From contig NZ_QXML01000002.1 in assembly GCF_003583985.1 (NCBI RefSeq), forward strand, positions 372,001-436,000: 64,000 nucleotides of DNA. The letters are read 5' to 3'. This DNA comes from Algoriphagus lacus (GTDB lineage: Bacteria > Bacteroidota > Bacteroidia > Cytophagales > Cyclobacteriaceae). The notes under the pieces were generated by a model, which had not been told where the DNA came from, made no database searches, and saw only the letters and a program-made list of their open reading frames with translations. This document shows, piece after piece, positions 8,355 to 18,167 of this stretch; position 1 is the first letter of the stretch; the number at the start of each line of letters is the position of its first letter. Both the position numbers and the translations under genes were made by a program.

Positions 8355-8425
8355 AGGTCGCGAGCGGATTCGAACCGCTGTACAAGGTTTTGCAGACCTC
8401 TGCCTAGCCACTCGGCCACGCGACC
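8355..8425 (-). tRNA. tRNA-Cys (anticodon GCA)
   Basis: The minus strand folds into a complete cloverleaf of 71 bases. The acceptor stem is GGTCGCG with CGCGACC, the D-arm contains GGCCGAGTGGCTAGGC, the anticodon loop CTGCAAA gives GCA, and the T-arm contains GGTTCGAATCC. The discriminator base is U, as expected for tRNA-Cys. No CCA end is encoded. It stands alone between rpsA and the respiratory operon, with its own terminator. Confidence 0.96.
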
Positions 8426-8716
8426 ATTTGATTTCGGAATGCAAATGTAGGAAGAATCTCGTCTTGTCCAAATTCAGCCTTTCGAAAATCCTCTTTGATG
8501 TTGGAAAGCATAGCCAAATTTGATGAGCTCCAAAACGCTTTTTTATGATCAGGTATTGATAATCAGGGGTGTACGAAATTGGATCAAAAAAACTCTTATT
8601 TATATAAATTCTAAATAAAATATCAGTGAAAAAAAACAAGTCAAAAAACTGAAAATCAAGCAGATAAGGGAAAATTTATTACATCTTTTGCAAATTAAAG
8701 GCTTTGGTATTCTTGT

Positions 8717-8746
8717 TTGAAAAATTAGCGTCGGATACTACCTTTG
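8717..8746 (+). promoter_or_regulatory. Promoter of the ACIII-cytochrome oxidase operon
   Basis: TTG at 8717-8719 and TACCTTTG at 8739-8746 are separated by exactly 19 bases, matching the Bacteroidota consensus TTG-N19-TAnnTTTG in full. Transcription should begin near 8752, giving a leader of about 40 bases to actA. The 366-base gap between the tRNA and actA (8426-8791) shows no other feature I can support. Confidence 0.72.
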
Positions 8747-8791
8747 CAGGGGTTAAAAGAGAACCTTTAAAACTATTTAATTAGCTATAAT

Positions 8792-10054
8792 ATGTTATTC
8801 AAACGCTCGTTAGTAGGGATTCGATTGAGTTTCCAGACGCTGGCAGTGCTGTTTTTCATGCTGATTGGTGCTACGGCTTATGCTGCGGATCCAACGGTGG
8901 CAAGCAGTGAAGAAGCGATTGCAGCAGGTAAGACTGTCTTCAATGCAAACTGTAAACAATGTCACAAACTGGACCAGAAGTATACTGGACCTGCATTGCG
9001 TGGTGCCACAGATCGCCAAACCATTGATCTTGTAAAAAGCTTTATTAAAAACTCTACTGCGGTCATCGCTTCTGGAGATTCATATTATACAAACCTTTAT
9101 AAGGAATATGCTAATCTTCAAATGCCCTCCCACGAATTTTTGTCTGACGATGATCTCAACAATCTTCTTGCTTACATTGAATATGGAGACAAAGTGGATC
9201 CAGCAGCAGCTGCGGCTACCGCAGGTGGAGAAGTAGCAGCAGGTGGAGCAGGTGGTGGGATTCCAAGCGAATACCTGACCATTATCCTGGGTGTTTTGGT
9301 TCTCGTTCTTCTTTTGATTTTGGTGGTATTGGGCTTGATTATCTCAGTATTGACCAAATACATCAACAAGCAAAACTTATCTGAAGAAGACAAAGAATTT
9401 GTTTCTCAGAAATCTGATTTTTCAAAGGTTTTCAAAAGCGACGCCTTTATTATAATAGTGACAGCCCTAGTAGTGGCTCTTGTGGCCAAAACAGCCATTG
9501 ATGGGTTATACTCAGTAGGTGTTCAGCAAGGATATGCTCCAGCTCAGCCTATTGCATTCTCTCATGCGCTTCACGCTGGTCAGTATGAAATCGCTTGTCA
9601 GTATTGCCACACAGGTGTTGAAATCGGTAAATCGGCAAACATTCCTTCTGCGAACATTTGTATGAACTGCCACACACACATTCAAAATGTGGGTGGAAAA
9701 GAAGGGATCTCACCTGAAATCCAGAAAATCTACAATGCAGTGGACAACAATCAACCAATCGAATGGGTGAGAGTTCACAACCTTCCGGATTTGGCTTATT
9801 TCAATCACGCCCAGCACGTAGCTGTGGGTGGCATTGAATGTCAGACATGCCATGGTCCTATTCAGGAAATGGAAGTGGTAGGTCAGCATAGCACTTTGAC
9901 CATGGGATGGTGTATTGATTGCCATAGACAAACTGAAGTTGCAACTGAAGGCAATGCCTATTACGATAAGCTGGTTCAGCTTCACTCTTCCTCCAAAGAT
10001 GCTTTGAAAGTAAAAGACATCGGTGGTCTGGAGTGCGCGAAATGCCATTATTAA
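8792..10054 (+). CDS. actA: ACIII subunit ActA, multihaem cytochrome c with extra N-terminal monohaem domain
   Basis: ActA carries the c-haem wire of alternative complex III, which passes electrons from menaquinol to the oxidase. The product (420 residues) has a signal peptide or anchor (hydrophobic to about residue 31), then a monohaem cytochrome c domain with CKQCH at 54-58 and a likely axial Met in LQMPS (111). A glycine/alanine linker follows, then a membrane helix at 161-187 and a second hydrophobic segment at 217-233. The C-terminal pentahaem domain has CQYCH 269, CMNCH 290, CQTCH 350, CIDCH 374 and CAKCH 415. Six CxxCH motifs are therefore present, one more than the five of the textbook ActA. 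It opens the operon. Confidence 0.95.
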   Translation: MLFKRSLVGIRLSFQTLAVLFFMLIGATAYAADPTVASSEEAIAAGKTVFNANCKQCHKLDQKYTGPALRGATDRQTIDLVKSFIKNSTAVIASGDSYYTNLYKEYANLQMPSHEFLSDDDLNNLLAYIEYGDKVDPAAAAATAGGEVAAGGAGGGIPSEYLTIILGVLVLVLLLILVVLGLIISVLTKYINKQNLSEEDKEFVSQKSDFSKVFKSDAFIIIVTALVVALVAKTAIDGLYSVGVQQGYAPAQPIAFSHALHAGQYEIACQYCHTGVEIGKSANIPSANICMNCHTHIQNVGGKEGISPEIQKIYNAVDNNQPIEWVRVHNLPDLAYFNHAQHVAVGGIECQTCHGPIQEMEVVGQHSTLTMGWCIDCHRQTEVATEGNAYYDKLVQLHSSSKDALKVKDIGGLECAKCHY

Positions 10055-10093
10055 TTCCTTATCCTATCTGCTAATTCATTCCTAGAAATAAAA

Positions 10094-13000
10094 ATGAAGG
10101 AAAATAAAAAAACCTACTGGAAAGGGCTCGAGCAACTCAGCAACGATCCGGAGTTTGTAAAGCATGCCGACAGGGAGTTTGCTGAACTTCCATCTTCACT
10201 TAATGATGAAGGCGGTGCTTCCCGAAGAGATTTTCTCAAAGTGATGGGTTTCAGCTTGGCTGCAGCTACTTTGGCTGCCTGCGAGGCCCCTGTAAGAAAA
10301 GCCATCCCTTACGTGAATAAGCCGGTGGATATCAATCCATCCATCCCTAACTACTACGCTTCTACTTTTGCTTCAGGTGGTGATTATGCCGCTGTAGTAG
10401 TAAAAACCAGAGAGGGTCGTCCAATCAAAATTGATGGAAATGACCTTTCTCCTATTAATAAAGGTAAAGTCAATGCTATCGTGGAAGCTTCAGTGCTTTC
10501 CCTTTACGATAAGCAAAGGCTGGCTGGACCAATGATCGGAGGAGCAGCTGCTGAATGGAAAGCAGTTGATGATCAGGTGAAAGCTAAACTTGCTTCTGCA
10601 GGTACAATTAAAATCGTCGCTAATACAATCCTTTCCCCTACAACCGAAAAAGCAATCCAGGACTTTGGTGCCGCATTTGGTGGTGTGGAAGTGATTACTT
10701 ACGATCCGATTTCCAACTATGGAATTTCCAAAGCTGCTGAATCTTTTTATGGTTCTGCAGTTATTCCTTCGTATCATTTCGATAAGGCAAAAACAATTGT
10801 TTCATTCGGCGCCGACTTTTTAGGTACCTGGATTTCTCCGATTGAATTTGCTGCCGCTTACGCTAAAACAAGAAAAATCAGTAAGGAAAAGGCTGAAATG
10901 TCCAGACATTATCAGTTTGAATCCAACCTTTCTTTGACGGGAGCAAATGCTGATTATAGAACTCCAATCAAACCTTCCCAGAGCGGTTTGGCTGTGTTGG
11001 CACTTTATAATGCACTTGCAGGTAAGGCAGGAGTAGCAACTGTAGCGGCTCCGAAAGTAGAGATTGCCAATCTTGACAAAGCAGCAAATGACCTTTGGGC
11101 TTCAAAAGGAGCTTCTTTGGTTGTTTCAGGATCAAATGATCCAAACGTTCAGATCGTTATCTATGCAATCAATGAGTTGCTTGCAAATAATGGGGCCACG
11201 GTTGACTTCTCTACTCCAGTCTACTTTAGAAAAGGCAATGATGCCAGAATGAATCAGTTTGTAACCGAACTGAAAGGTGGTCAAGTTGGAGCTGTTATTT
11301 TCTACAACTGTAATCCGGTATATGACCATGCCCGCGGTGCAGAAATCGCTGAAGGTATTGCCAAAGCGAAAGTAAGTATCTCCACTAACGGGACTCTTGA
11401 CGAGACTTCTTCCTTGGTGCAAATCGTTGCTCCTGATCATCACTTCCTGGAATCTTGGAATGATTATCAGCCCAAGAAAGGGCAATATTCCCTAGCTCAG
11501 CCTACGATCTCACCTTTGTTTAAAACCCGTCAGGCTCAGGATTCCTTCCTGGCTTGGTCTGGTTCAGCAACGAATTATTACGATTATTTGGTTGCGAATT
11601 GGAATGCTACGCTATATCCAATTGCAGGTAATGGTGTTCCTTTCCAGGAATTCTGGGATAGAGCTTTGTTCAACGGTGTAGTTACACTTGAAAACCTGCC
11701 AACTCCGGTAGCTCCAATTGGTGATGCAACATCAGCTGCTGCGGAGGTCGCAAAAGCCTATAAAGCTGACAATGCAGGAGTTGAACTCGTAATCTATTCC
11801 AAAGTTGGAATTGGAAGTGGCGCTTTTGCCAATATTCCTTGGCTTCAGGAAATGCCAGATCCTATTACCAAAGCAACTTGGGACAATTATCTGACTGTTT
11901 CTCAAAAATGGGCTACCGACAATGGAGTTGCCATGGTAGAAGAGAACACCAGAAAGGCTCAAATCACTGTAAATGGTAAGTCACTGATTGTTCCGATTTT
12001 GGTGCAACCAGGTCAGGCAAATGGAACTTTTGGTTTAGCTCTCGGCTATGGTAGAACTAAAGCCGGACGCGTGGCAAATGGAGTAGGGGTAAATGCCTAC
12101 GATTTGCTAGATGCGACTAAGGGTTTTGTGAATTTTGATATCACCTCTGGAGTTGAAGTGGCGGTCACTGCAGATACTTATAAAATTGCCCGCACTCAGA
12201 CTCACCAAACTTTCATGGGCCGTGAAAACGTAATCCAGGAAGCGACTTTGGCTGAATATAAGACTGATGCATCTGCTGGTCGTTACAAGCCTGAGATATA
12301 TAAAGACGGAGAATTTGTAAAGCCATCCAAGATTTCATTGTGGAGTGGGCATAAATACAGCCAGCACCACTGGGGACTTGCGATTGACATGAATTCCTGT
12401 ATTGGATGCGGTGCTTGTACCGTTGCCTGTCAGGTTGAAAATAACGTAGCGGTAGTAGGCAAGCAGGAAGTTCTCAATAGAAGAGAAATGGCCTGGATCA
12501 GAATAGATCGTTACTATTCTTCCGATGCTGCGGCTGATGATTTGTCAGGCTTGGAAGTAGCCTCAGAAAATCCGGAAGTTACCTTCCAGCCAATGATGTG
12601 TCAGCACTGTAACAACGCTCCTTGTGAGACGGTTTGCCCGGTTGCTGCAACTACGCACTCTTCTGAAGGTCTTAACCAAATGACTTACAACAGATGTGTG
12701 GGTACTAGATATTGTGCCAACAACTGTCCGTATAAAGTACGTCGATTCAACTGGTTTAAATACCATGATAATAAAGACTTTGCCGGTGTGAACATCGCTC
12801 AAAACGATGACATGGGTAAGATGGTATTGAATCCTGATGTAACAGTTCGCTCCCGAGGGGTAATTGAAAAATGCTCCATGTGCGTTCAGCGTATCCAAGC
12901 AGGTAAGTTGACTGCCAAGCGTGAAAAGAGAAAGATTCAGGATGGAGAGGTAAATGTTGCCTGTGCTGTGGCTTGTCCTACGGATGCGTTGGTATTCGGA

Positions 13001-13174
13001 GATATGAATGATCCAAACAGCAAAGTTTCTCAGCTTTTGAAGATTGAAGAAAGTACTTCAGCCTTGAAAGAAGTTGGCGAAGAGCGAGCTTACCATGTGT
13101 TGGAAGAGATCAACGTTAGCCCTAACGTTTGGTACTTTACCAAAATCAGAAATAAAGAGAAAAACGAAGCGTAA
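10094..13174 (+). CDS. actB: ACIII subunit ActB, molybdopterin-oxidoreductase-like Fe-S protein
   Basis: ActB is the large periplasmic subunit of ACIII. Its first part descends from molybdopterin oxidoreductases but in this family holds no molybdenum cofactor; its C-terminal part is a ferredoxin-like domain with several Fe-S clusters. Visible here are a twin-arginine signal at residues 43-49 (SRRDFLK), a lipobox-like AAC with Cys63 that suggests lipid anchoring, and a long middle domain. Four cysteine groups follow: CIGCGACTVAC near 769, CQHCNNAPCETVC, CVGTRYCANNC and CSMC with CAVAC near the end. At 1026 residues it is the usual fused form. It follows actA by 39 bases. Confidence 0.96.
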   Translation: MKENKKTYWKGLEQLSNDPEFVKHADREFAELPSSLNDEGGASRRDFLKVMGFSLAAATLAACEAPVRKAIPYVNKPVDINPSIPNYYASTFASGGDYAAVVVKTREGRPIKIDGNDLSPINKGKVNAIVEASVLSLYDKQRLAGPMIGGAAAEWKAVDDQVKAKLASAGTIKIVANTILSPTTEKAIQDFGAAFGGVEVITYDPISNYGISKAAESFYGSAVIPSYHFDKAKTIVSFGADFLGTWISPIEFAAAYAKTRKISKEKAEMSRHYQFESNLSLTGANADYRTPIKPSQSGLAVLALYNALAGKAGVATVAAPKVEIANLDKAANDLWASKGASLVVSGSNDPNVQIVIYAINELLANNGATVDFSTPVYFRKGNDARMNQFVTELKGGQVGAVIFYNCNPVYDHARGAEIAEGIAKAKVSISTNGTLDETSSLVQIVAPDHHFLESWNDYQPKKGQYSLAQPTISPLFKTRQAQDSFLAWSGSATNYYDYLVANWNATLYPIAGNGVPFQEFWDRALFNGVVTLENLPTPVAPIGDATSAAAEVAKAYKADNAGVELVIYSKVGIGSGAFANIPWLQEMPDPITKATWDNYLTVSQKWATDNGVAMVEENTRKAQITVNGKSLIVPILVQPGQANGTFGLALGYGRTKAGRVANGVGVNAYDLLDATKGFVNFDITSGVEVAVTADTYKIARTQTHQTFMGRENVIQEATLAEYKTDASAGRYKPEIYKDGEFVKPSKISLWSGHKYSQHHWGLAIDMNSCIGCGACTVACQVENNVAVVGKQEVLNRREMAWIRIDRYYSSDAAADDLSGLEVASENPEVTFQPMMCQHCNNAPCETVCPVAATTHSSEGLNQMTYNRCVGTRYCANNCPYKVRRFNWFKYHDNKDFAGVNIAQNDDMGKMVLNPDVTVRSRGVIEKCSMCVQRIQAGKLTAKREKRKIQDGEVNVACAVACPTDALVFGDMNDPNSKVSQLLKIEESTSALKEVGEERAYHVLEEINVSPNVWYFTKIRNKEKNEA

Positions 13175-13191
13175 TCATAATTTTATAATCT

Positions 13192-14556
13192 ATGCAGGTT
13201 ACTTCATCCGTACGCCAGCCCTTAGTTACCGGAGGTAAGACCTACCATGACGTTACCCACGATGTGGCACGTCAGGTAGAAGGCAAGGCAACCAAGCTTT
13301 GGTTTCTGGCTTTTCTTACCGCTGCCGGTGTATTGGCTTTAGGATCAATTGCCCTTTTATCAACTCTCTGGAATGGGATTGGTATGTGGGGACTCAACAA
13401 AACTGTAGGTTGGGCTTGGGACATCACCAACTTCGTGTGGTGGGTTGGTATTGGTCACGCCGGTACTCTGATTTCAGCAGTATTGTTGCTCTTTAGACAA
13501 AAGTGGAGAACATCCATCAACCGTGCAGCCGAAGCGATGACTATTTTCGCTGTAATCTGTGCCGCGATGTTCCCGGTTATTCACATGGGCCGTCCTTGGT
13601 TAGGTGCATATTGGGCACTACCACTTCCAAATACTTTCGGTTCGCTTTGGGTTAACTTTAACTCTCCACTTCTTTGGGACGTTTTTGCGATTTCTACTTA
13701 TTTCTCCGTTTCATTGGTTTTCTGGTACATCGGTTTGATTCCAGATTTTGCAACGATTAGAGATAGAGCTACAGGGTTAAGAAAGACAATTTACGGAGCC
13801 CTTTCATTTGGATGGGATGGCGCAGCAAAAACTTGGATGCGTTATGAATCAGTTTCCTTGATTCTTGCCGGTTTGGCTACTCCTCTTGTACTTTCTGTTC
13901 ACACGATCGTATCCTTTGACTTTGCTACGTCAGTAATTCCGGGATGGCATACCACCATCTTCCCTCCATACTTCGTTGCCGGTGCGATTTTCTCCGGTTT
14001 TGCGATGGTATTGACTTTGATGATTGTTACCAGAAAGGTTTACAAACTTGAGGATTACATTACTATCGGGCACATCGAATTAATGAATATCGTAATCATT
14101 ATTACCGGTTCGATTGTAGGTATCGCTTATATTACCGAGTTCTTCATCGCGTGGTATTCCGGAGTAGAAGCTGAACAGTATGCCTTTATCAACCGTGCTA
14201 CTGGACCTTACTGGTGGGCTTATTGGTCAATGATGACTTGTAACGTTATCTCTCCACAACTTTTCTGGTTCAAAAAGATCAGAACTTCAATTGCCGCTAC
14301 TTTTGCTTTGTCAATTGTGGTGAATATCGGAATGTGGTTCGAGCGATTTGTAATTATCGTTACTTCACTTCACAGAGATTACCTACCGTCTTCTTGGGCG
14401 ATGTTTTACCCAACTTGGGCTGATGTTGGAGTTTACTTGTTCACGTTTGGATTGTTCTTCACCTTGTTCTTCTTGTTTGCGAAGTTCTTCCCTGTGATCA
14501 ACATGGCTGAAGTGAAATCAGTATTGAAGTCTTCATCTGAAAAAGTCCACAAATAA
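13192..14556 (+). CDS. actC: ACIII subunit ActC, NrfD/PsrC-type quinol-binding membrane protein
   Basis: ActC is one of two NrfD-like integral membrane subunits of ACIII and is thought to house the quinol site. The 454-residue product has a soluble start of about 35 residues and about ten membrane helices. NrfD-family features include an early helix with [14 protein letters not shown] and the stretch [15 protein letters not shown]; the histidines and arginines there are candidates for quinol binding and proton transfer. It starts 17 bases after actB and is followed 2 bases later by actD, so the genes are tightly coupled. Confidence 0.95.
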   Translation: MQVTSSVRQPLVTGGKTYHDVTHDVARQVEGKATKLWFLAFLTAAGVLALGSIALLSTLWNGIGMWGLNKTVGWAWDITNFVWWVGIGHAGTLISAVLLLFRQKWRTSINRAAEAMTIFAVICAAMFPVIHMGRPWLGAYWALPLPNTFGSLWVNFNSPLLWDVFAISTYFSVSLVFWYIGLIPDFATIRDRATGLRKTIYGALSFGWDGAAKTWMRYESVSLILAGLATPLVLSVHTIVSFDFATSVIPGWHTTIFPPYFVAGAIFSGFAMVLTLMIVTRKVYKLEDYITIGHIELMNIVIIITGSIVGIAYITEFFIAWYSGVEAEQYAFINRATGPYWWAYWSMMTCNVISPQLFWFKKIRTSIAATFALSIVVNIGMWFERFVIIVTSLHRDYLPSSWAMFYPTWADVGVYLFTFGLFFTLFFLFAKFFPVINMAEVKSVLKSSSEKVHK

Positions 14557-14558
14557 TC

Positions 14559-15089
14559 ATGGAAAGAGATACACATTTTATTCTGGGAGTGTACGACGAT
14601 GAGGACGTATTGCTCCATGCAGTTGAAAAAGTAAGAGGCAGTGGTGTGAAAATCCACGAAGTATATTCTCCATATCCTGTTCATGGATTGGAGCATGTCC
14701 TTGGTTACAAGAGATCTCGCCTTCCAATTGCCGCATTCCTTTTTGGAATGCTGGGAACAAGCTTGGCTTTGACCATGCAGTTTTATATGATGCGCTTTGA
14801 CTGGCCAATGATTATCGGTGGTAAAGATTATGCCGCCTTTCCTGATTTCATTCCGGTTTCTTTCGAAATGACTGTCCTTTTGGCGGCGTTCGGTATGGTT
14901 GGTGTTTTCATGATCAGTTCTAATTTGAAGCCTTGGGCTCAGCCTAGAATTTTTGACTTGAGAGCAACTGACGACAAGCACATTATGGCAATTGATATTG
15001 CAAACAACAGTTCCTTGGAGGTAGAGAAGATTAAAGAAATTCTTAAATCTTCCGGTGCTACTGAGATTAATAAGAAAAGTTTCGAATAA
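14559..15089 (+). CDS. actD: ACIII subunit ActD (DUF3341 type)
   Basis: ActD is a small membrane subunit of ACIII with no cofactor. The 176-residue protein has a cytoplasmic-type N-terminal domain with a DDEDVLLHAVEKVRG helix and the motif YSPYPVHGLE, conserved in the DUF3341 family. Two membrane helices follow at about residues 58-78 and 100-122, then a hydrophilic tail. It lies 2 bases after actC and 14 bases before actE. Confidence 0.94.
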   Translation: MERDTHFILGVYDDEDVLLHAVEKVRGSGVKIHEVYSPYPVHGLEHVLGYKRSRLPIAAFLFGMLGTSLALTMQFYMMRFDWPMIIGGKDYAAFPDFIPVSFEMTVLLAAFGMVGVFMISSNLKPWAQPRIFDLRATDDKHIMAIDIANNSSLEVEKIKEILKSSGATEINKKSFE

Positions 15090-15103
15090 GAAATTCCGGA
15101 TAT

Positions 15104-15796
15104 ATGAAAAGTGCTAAAGCATTAATTTTCACGGGTTCAGTACTGGCCGTATCCTTACTGGCTGGTTGCAAGGCCGGAGGAGAAAATCCGGGGCGAGAGT
15201 ATGCGCCTCAGATGTATAACTCTGTAGCATATGAGCCTCTTTCCCAAATTAAAGACGAAAGCCAGGGAATGTGGCTTTCAAGCAGGGAAGATGGAAAAGG
15301 TGAGTTTTTTAATTCCAACATTAACAATCCTCACAGTATGAATATGAGAGAGCCGGTTGAAAATACTGTGCCTCGAAATAAACAAGGATATCTTCCTTAC
15401 AGACTTAAGGCATTTGAGTTAGAACAAGCTGCCTTGGTTAAGAACCCTTTGGAATCTTCGGAAGAGATATTGAAGCAAGGTGAAGCACTGTACCTGCAAT
15501 ATTGCAATGCTTGTCATGGAAAAGGTGGTCAGGGTGATGGTAAAGCCGGTGAGGTAATCGGAGGTGTGGCCAACTTGACTGGTGGGGCATATATTAACCT
15601 TCCTGAAGGTCATATTTTCCATGTAATTACTAAAGGCAAAGGTCGAATGGGAGCTCACGGTTCTCAGATCCCTGCAGAGAGCAGATGGAAAATCGTTCAC
15701 TATGTTAAACAAGTTATTCAAGGTAAGGCTGCAGCTGCCACTCCGGCACCTGCTACGGACTCTACCGCGGTAGCACAAGCAACCCCAGCTAACTAA
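15104..15796 (+). CDS. actE: ACIII subunit ActE, monohaem cytochrome c lipoprotein
   Basis: ActE is the monohaem cytochrome of ACIII. The product (230 residues) begins with a lipoprotein signal peptide ending LLAGC (Cys22), so it should be anchored in the membrane facing the periplasm. The single haem motif is CNACH near residue 136, and the later GRMGAHG supplies a likely axial methionine. The tail is a low-complexity A/T/P segment. Electrons should reach ActE from ActA and leave towards the CuA site of CoxB or the N-terminal cytochrome domain of ActA. It is followed 2 bases later by actF. Confidence 0.94.
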   Translation: MKSAKALIFTGSVLAVSLLAGCKAGGENPGREYAPQMYNSVAYEPLSQIKDESQGMWLSSREDGKGEFFNSNINNPHSMNMREPVENTVPRNKQGYLPYRLKAFELEQAALVKNPLESSEEILKQGEALYLQYCNACHGKGGQGDGKAGEVIGGVANLTGGAYINLPEGHIFHVITKGKGRMGAHGSQIPAESRWKIVHYVKQVIQGKAAAATPAPATDSTAVAQATPAN

Positions 15797-15798
15797 TC

Positions 15799-17094
15799 AT
15801 GGCTCATCACGGCGAACATCACTATAATTTGGAGCAGCGATTTGATTTTACCGCTGCTACCAAGAAGTCTATCATGACCGTATTGGTCATTGGTGCCATC
15901 CTTTTAGGGATTGGAATTGTTCTGGCTATGACCGGAGGTGGTCATGAAGAAGCTGGAGAAGCAGGAGGACATGCTTTTCATTGGTATGAGAGACTTTATG
16001 CCAACCTTTGGATCAACAATGTCTTCTTTACAGGTATTGCGATCGTTGGGGTTTTCTTCTTTGCAATTCAGTTTGCTGCTCAGGCCGGGTGGTCTGCACC
16101 TTTGATCAGAGTTATGCTTTCTTTTGGTAACTGGTTGCCAATTGCTGCAGTGCTAATGATTGGCACTTTCTTCCTTGCAAATCATGACCTGTTCCATTGG
16201 ACTCATTCTTACCTTTTTGATAAAAATGATCCGCAGTATGACAGTATCATAGATGGTAAAGGAGCGTTTTTCTACTGGCCTATGGAAAAGGGTACATTCC
16301 CTGTATTCTATGTTGCCAGAATGATCATTTTCTTCGGTTTCTGGGTATTCTTCTTTAATAAGTTTAAGAAAATCAGTGATCAGGAAGATCAATTGGGAGG
16401 GACTTCTCACTGGTTTAAAATGAGAAGTTGGGCTGCTTACTTTCTTGTATTCTTTGCAGTTTCATCTTCGATTTCTGCTTGGGATTGGGTAATGTCAATT
16501 GATACGCACTGGTTCTCTACACTCTTTGGATGGTATGTATTTGCATCTTGGTTTGTGTCAGGTTTATCAGCCATTACACTTTTGACCATATTCCTTAAAG
16601 GAAGAGGTTATCTGGAAATGATCAATCAAAACCATATCCATGATCTTGGAAAGTTTGTATTTGGCTTCTCCATTTTCTGGACTTACCTGTGGTTTTCCCA
16701 GTTCCTTTTGATCTATTATGCCAACATACCTGAAGAAACAGTTTATTTTGTTGAGAGACTGACAAGTGACGTGTATGGGCCGTTCATTTTCGTAAACATC
16801 GGCTTAAACTTCTTCCTTCCTTTCTTGGTTCTAATGACAAGGGATGCAAAAAGACACGGCATCTTTCTCAAATTAGTTTGTAGCATTCTTTTGGTTGGTC
16901 ACTGGATTGATTTCTTCCTGATGGTTCAACCAGGTACCCTTGGACACAATGGAGGGATTGGATTTATGGAGGTTGGAATGTTCCTAGTATATGGTTCCGC
17001 GGTGGCGTTGGTGGTGTTAAGTGGTTTGGCGAAGAAAAACCTGATTGCTAAGAATCATCCAATGCTTGTAGAAAGCTATAATCATCACATTTAA
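15799..17094 (+). CDS. actF: ACIII subunit ActF, second NrfD-like membrane protein
   Basis: ActF is the second NrfD-type membrane subunit of ACIII, a paralogue of ActC thought to take part in proton movement or complex stability. The 431-residue product has about ten hydrophobic helices and the family patterns WLPIAAVLMIGTFFLANHD and SSISAWDWVMSIDTHWFS. The N-terminus is histidine-rich (MAHHGEHHYNLEQ). It closes the act genes; coxB begins 24 bases later in the same direction. Confidence 0.93.
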   Translation: MAHHGEHHYNLEQRFDFTAATKKSIMTVLVIGAILLGIGIVLAMTGGGHEEAGEAGGHAFHWYERLYANLWINNVFFTGIAIVGVFFFAIQFAAQAGWSAPLIRVMLSFGNWLPIAAVLMIGTFFLANHDLFHWTHSYLFDKNDPQYDSIIDGKGAFFYWPMEKGTFPVFYVARMIIFFGFWVFFFNKFKKISDQEDQLGGTSHWFKMRSWAAYFLVFFAVSSSISAWDWVMSIDTHWFSTLFGWYVFASWFVSGLSAITLLTIFLKGRGYLEMINQNHIHDLGKFVFGFSIFWTYLWFSQFLLIYYANIPEETVYFVERLTSDVYGPFIFVNIGLNFFLPFLVLMTRDAKRHGIFLKLVCSILLVGHWIDFFLMVQPGTLGHNGGIGFMEVGMFLVYGSAVALVVLSGLAKKNLIAKNHPMLVESYNHHI

Positions 17095-17118
17095 TTAATT
17101 ATCCGAAAAAACTAAGAT

Positions 17119-18156
17119 ATGTACGGATTTCTGATTGGAGTAGGGGTTCTTCTGTTGTTTTCCATCATTTGGATGGTATACAGAATTCAAACCTTGGTTT
17201 CTGTTGTAAAGGGTTCAGACAACAAAGTAGCAACTGGAAGTAACAAGGTCAATGCAATTCTATTTGTCCTGTTCCTTTTGGGTACCGGTATTTTGATGTT
17301 CTGGTATTCAATTAAAGAATTTGACAATTACCAGATGCCTGTTGCGTCTGAACATGGTGTTATTACGGACCAATTGTTCTGGATCACAATGGCAGTAACA
17401 GGTGTTGTCTTCCTAATTACCCACATATTGCTATTCATTTTCCCTTACAAGTATCAGTACAAGGAAGATAGAAAAGCGACCTTCTATCCCGACAATAACA
17501 AACTGGAAATAATCTGGACAGCCGTTCCGGGTGTGGTTCTTGCAGGTTTGGTTATTTCCGGTTGGATGGCTTGGTCAGATATCACTGCTCCTGCTCCTGA
17601 GAAAGCTCATGTGGTGGAAATCATGGGTTACCAATTTGCTTGGGAAGTTAGATATCCCGGCAAAGACAATGTTCTAGGAGATTATGATTATCGTCTAATC
17701 ACAGCTTCAAATTCCCATGGTGTTGACTTTACTGATAAGAATGCGATCGATGATTTCCCTTCTCCTAAGGTAGTAATCCCTAAAGGTGAGCCGGTGTTGT
17801 TCAAAATCAGAGCCCGTGATGTATTGCATTCAGTGTTTGCACCACACATGAGACTTAAAATGGATGCCGTTCCTGGTATGCCTACTCGTTTCTGGTTTGT
17901 TCCTACTAAAACAACGGCAGAAATGAGAGCAGAATTAAATGATCCTGAATTTGAATATGAAATCGCTTGTACAGAAATCTGTGGGCGTGGGCACTTCTCA
18001 ATGAAGAAGGTGATAGAGGTGGTAGAGCCTGAGGCATACCAAAAGTGGTTGGCGGAACAGAAATCTTTTATTCAGCAAAATCCTGCTTTGGCAGAAAACC
18101 TGCCTGCTGAAATGAAAGAACTGGCAGAAATTCAATTGAGCGAAAGTAAAAAATAA
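17119..18156 (+). CDS. coxB: Cytochrome c oxidase subunit II (CuA)
   Basis: CoxB receives electrons from a cytochrome c and carries the binuclear CuA centre on the periplasmic side. All CuA ligands are visible: H237 in VLHSVF, then C284, E286, C288, H292 and M295 in ACTEICGRGHFSM. Unusually for textbook subunit II, about four membrane helices precede the cupredoxin domain (about 3-22, 45-63, 86-108, 130-152) instead of two. No cytochrome c domain is fused at the C-terminus, so this is an aa3 oxidase and not caa3. Length 345. It sits directly between actF and coxA, in line with a supercomplex with ACIII. Confidence 0.95.
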   Translation: MYGFLIGVGVLLLFSIIWMVYRIQTLVSVVKGSDNKVATGSNKVNAILFVLFLLGTGILMFWYSIKEFDNYQMPVASEHGVITDQLFWITMAVTGVVFLITHILLFIFPYKYQYKEDRKATFYPDNNKLEIIWTAVPGVVLAGLVISGWMAWSDITAPAPEKAHVVEIMGYQFAWEVRYPGKDNVLGDYDYRLITASNSHGVDFTDKNAIDDFPSPKVVIPKGEPVLFKIRARDVLHSVFAPHMRLKMDAVPGMPTRFWFVPTKTTAEMRAELNDPEFEYEIACTEICGRGHFSMKKVIEVVEPEAYQKWLAEQKSFIQQNPALAENLPAEMKELAEIQLSESKK

Positions 18157-18167
18157 AATTATAGGTT

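Noticed and set aside
8346-8639. 97-residue minus-strand frame covering the tRNA-Cys gene
   Set aside because: Its C-terminal half is a translation of the tRNA; no support as a protein.
14433-14981. 182-residue antisense frame across actC/actD
   Set aside because: It is a shadow of two conserved ACIII genes.
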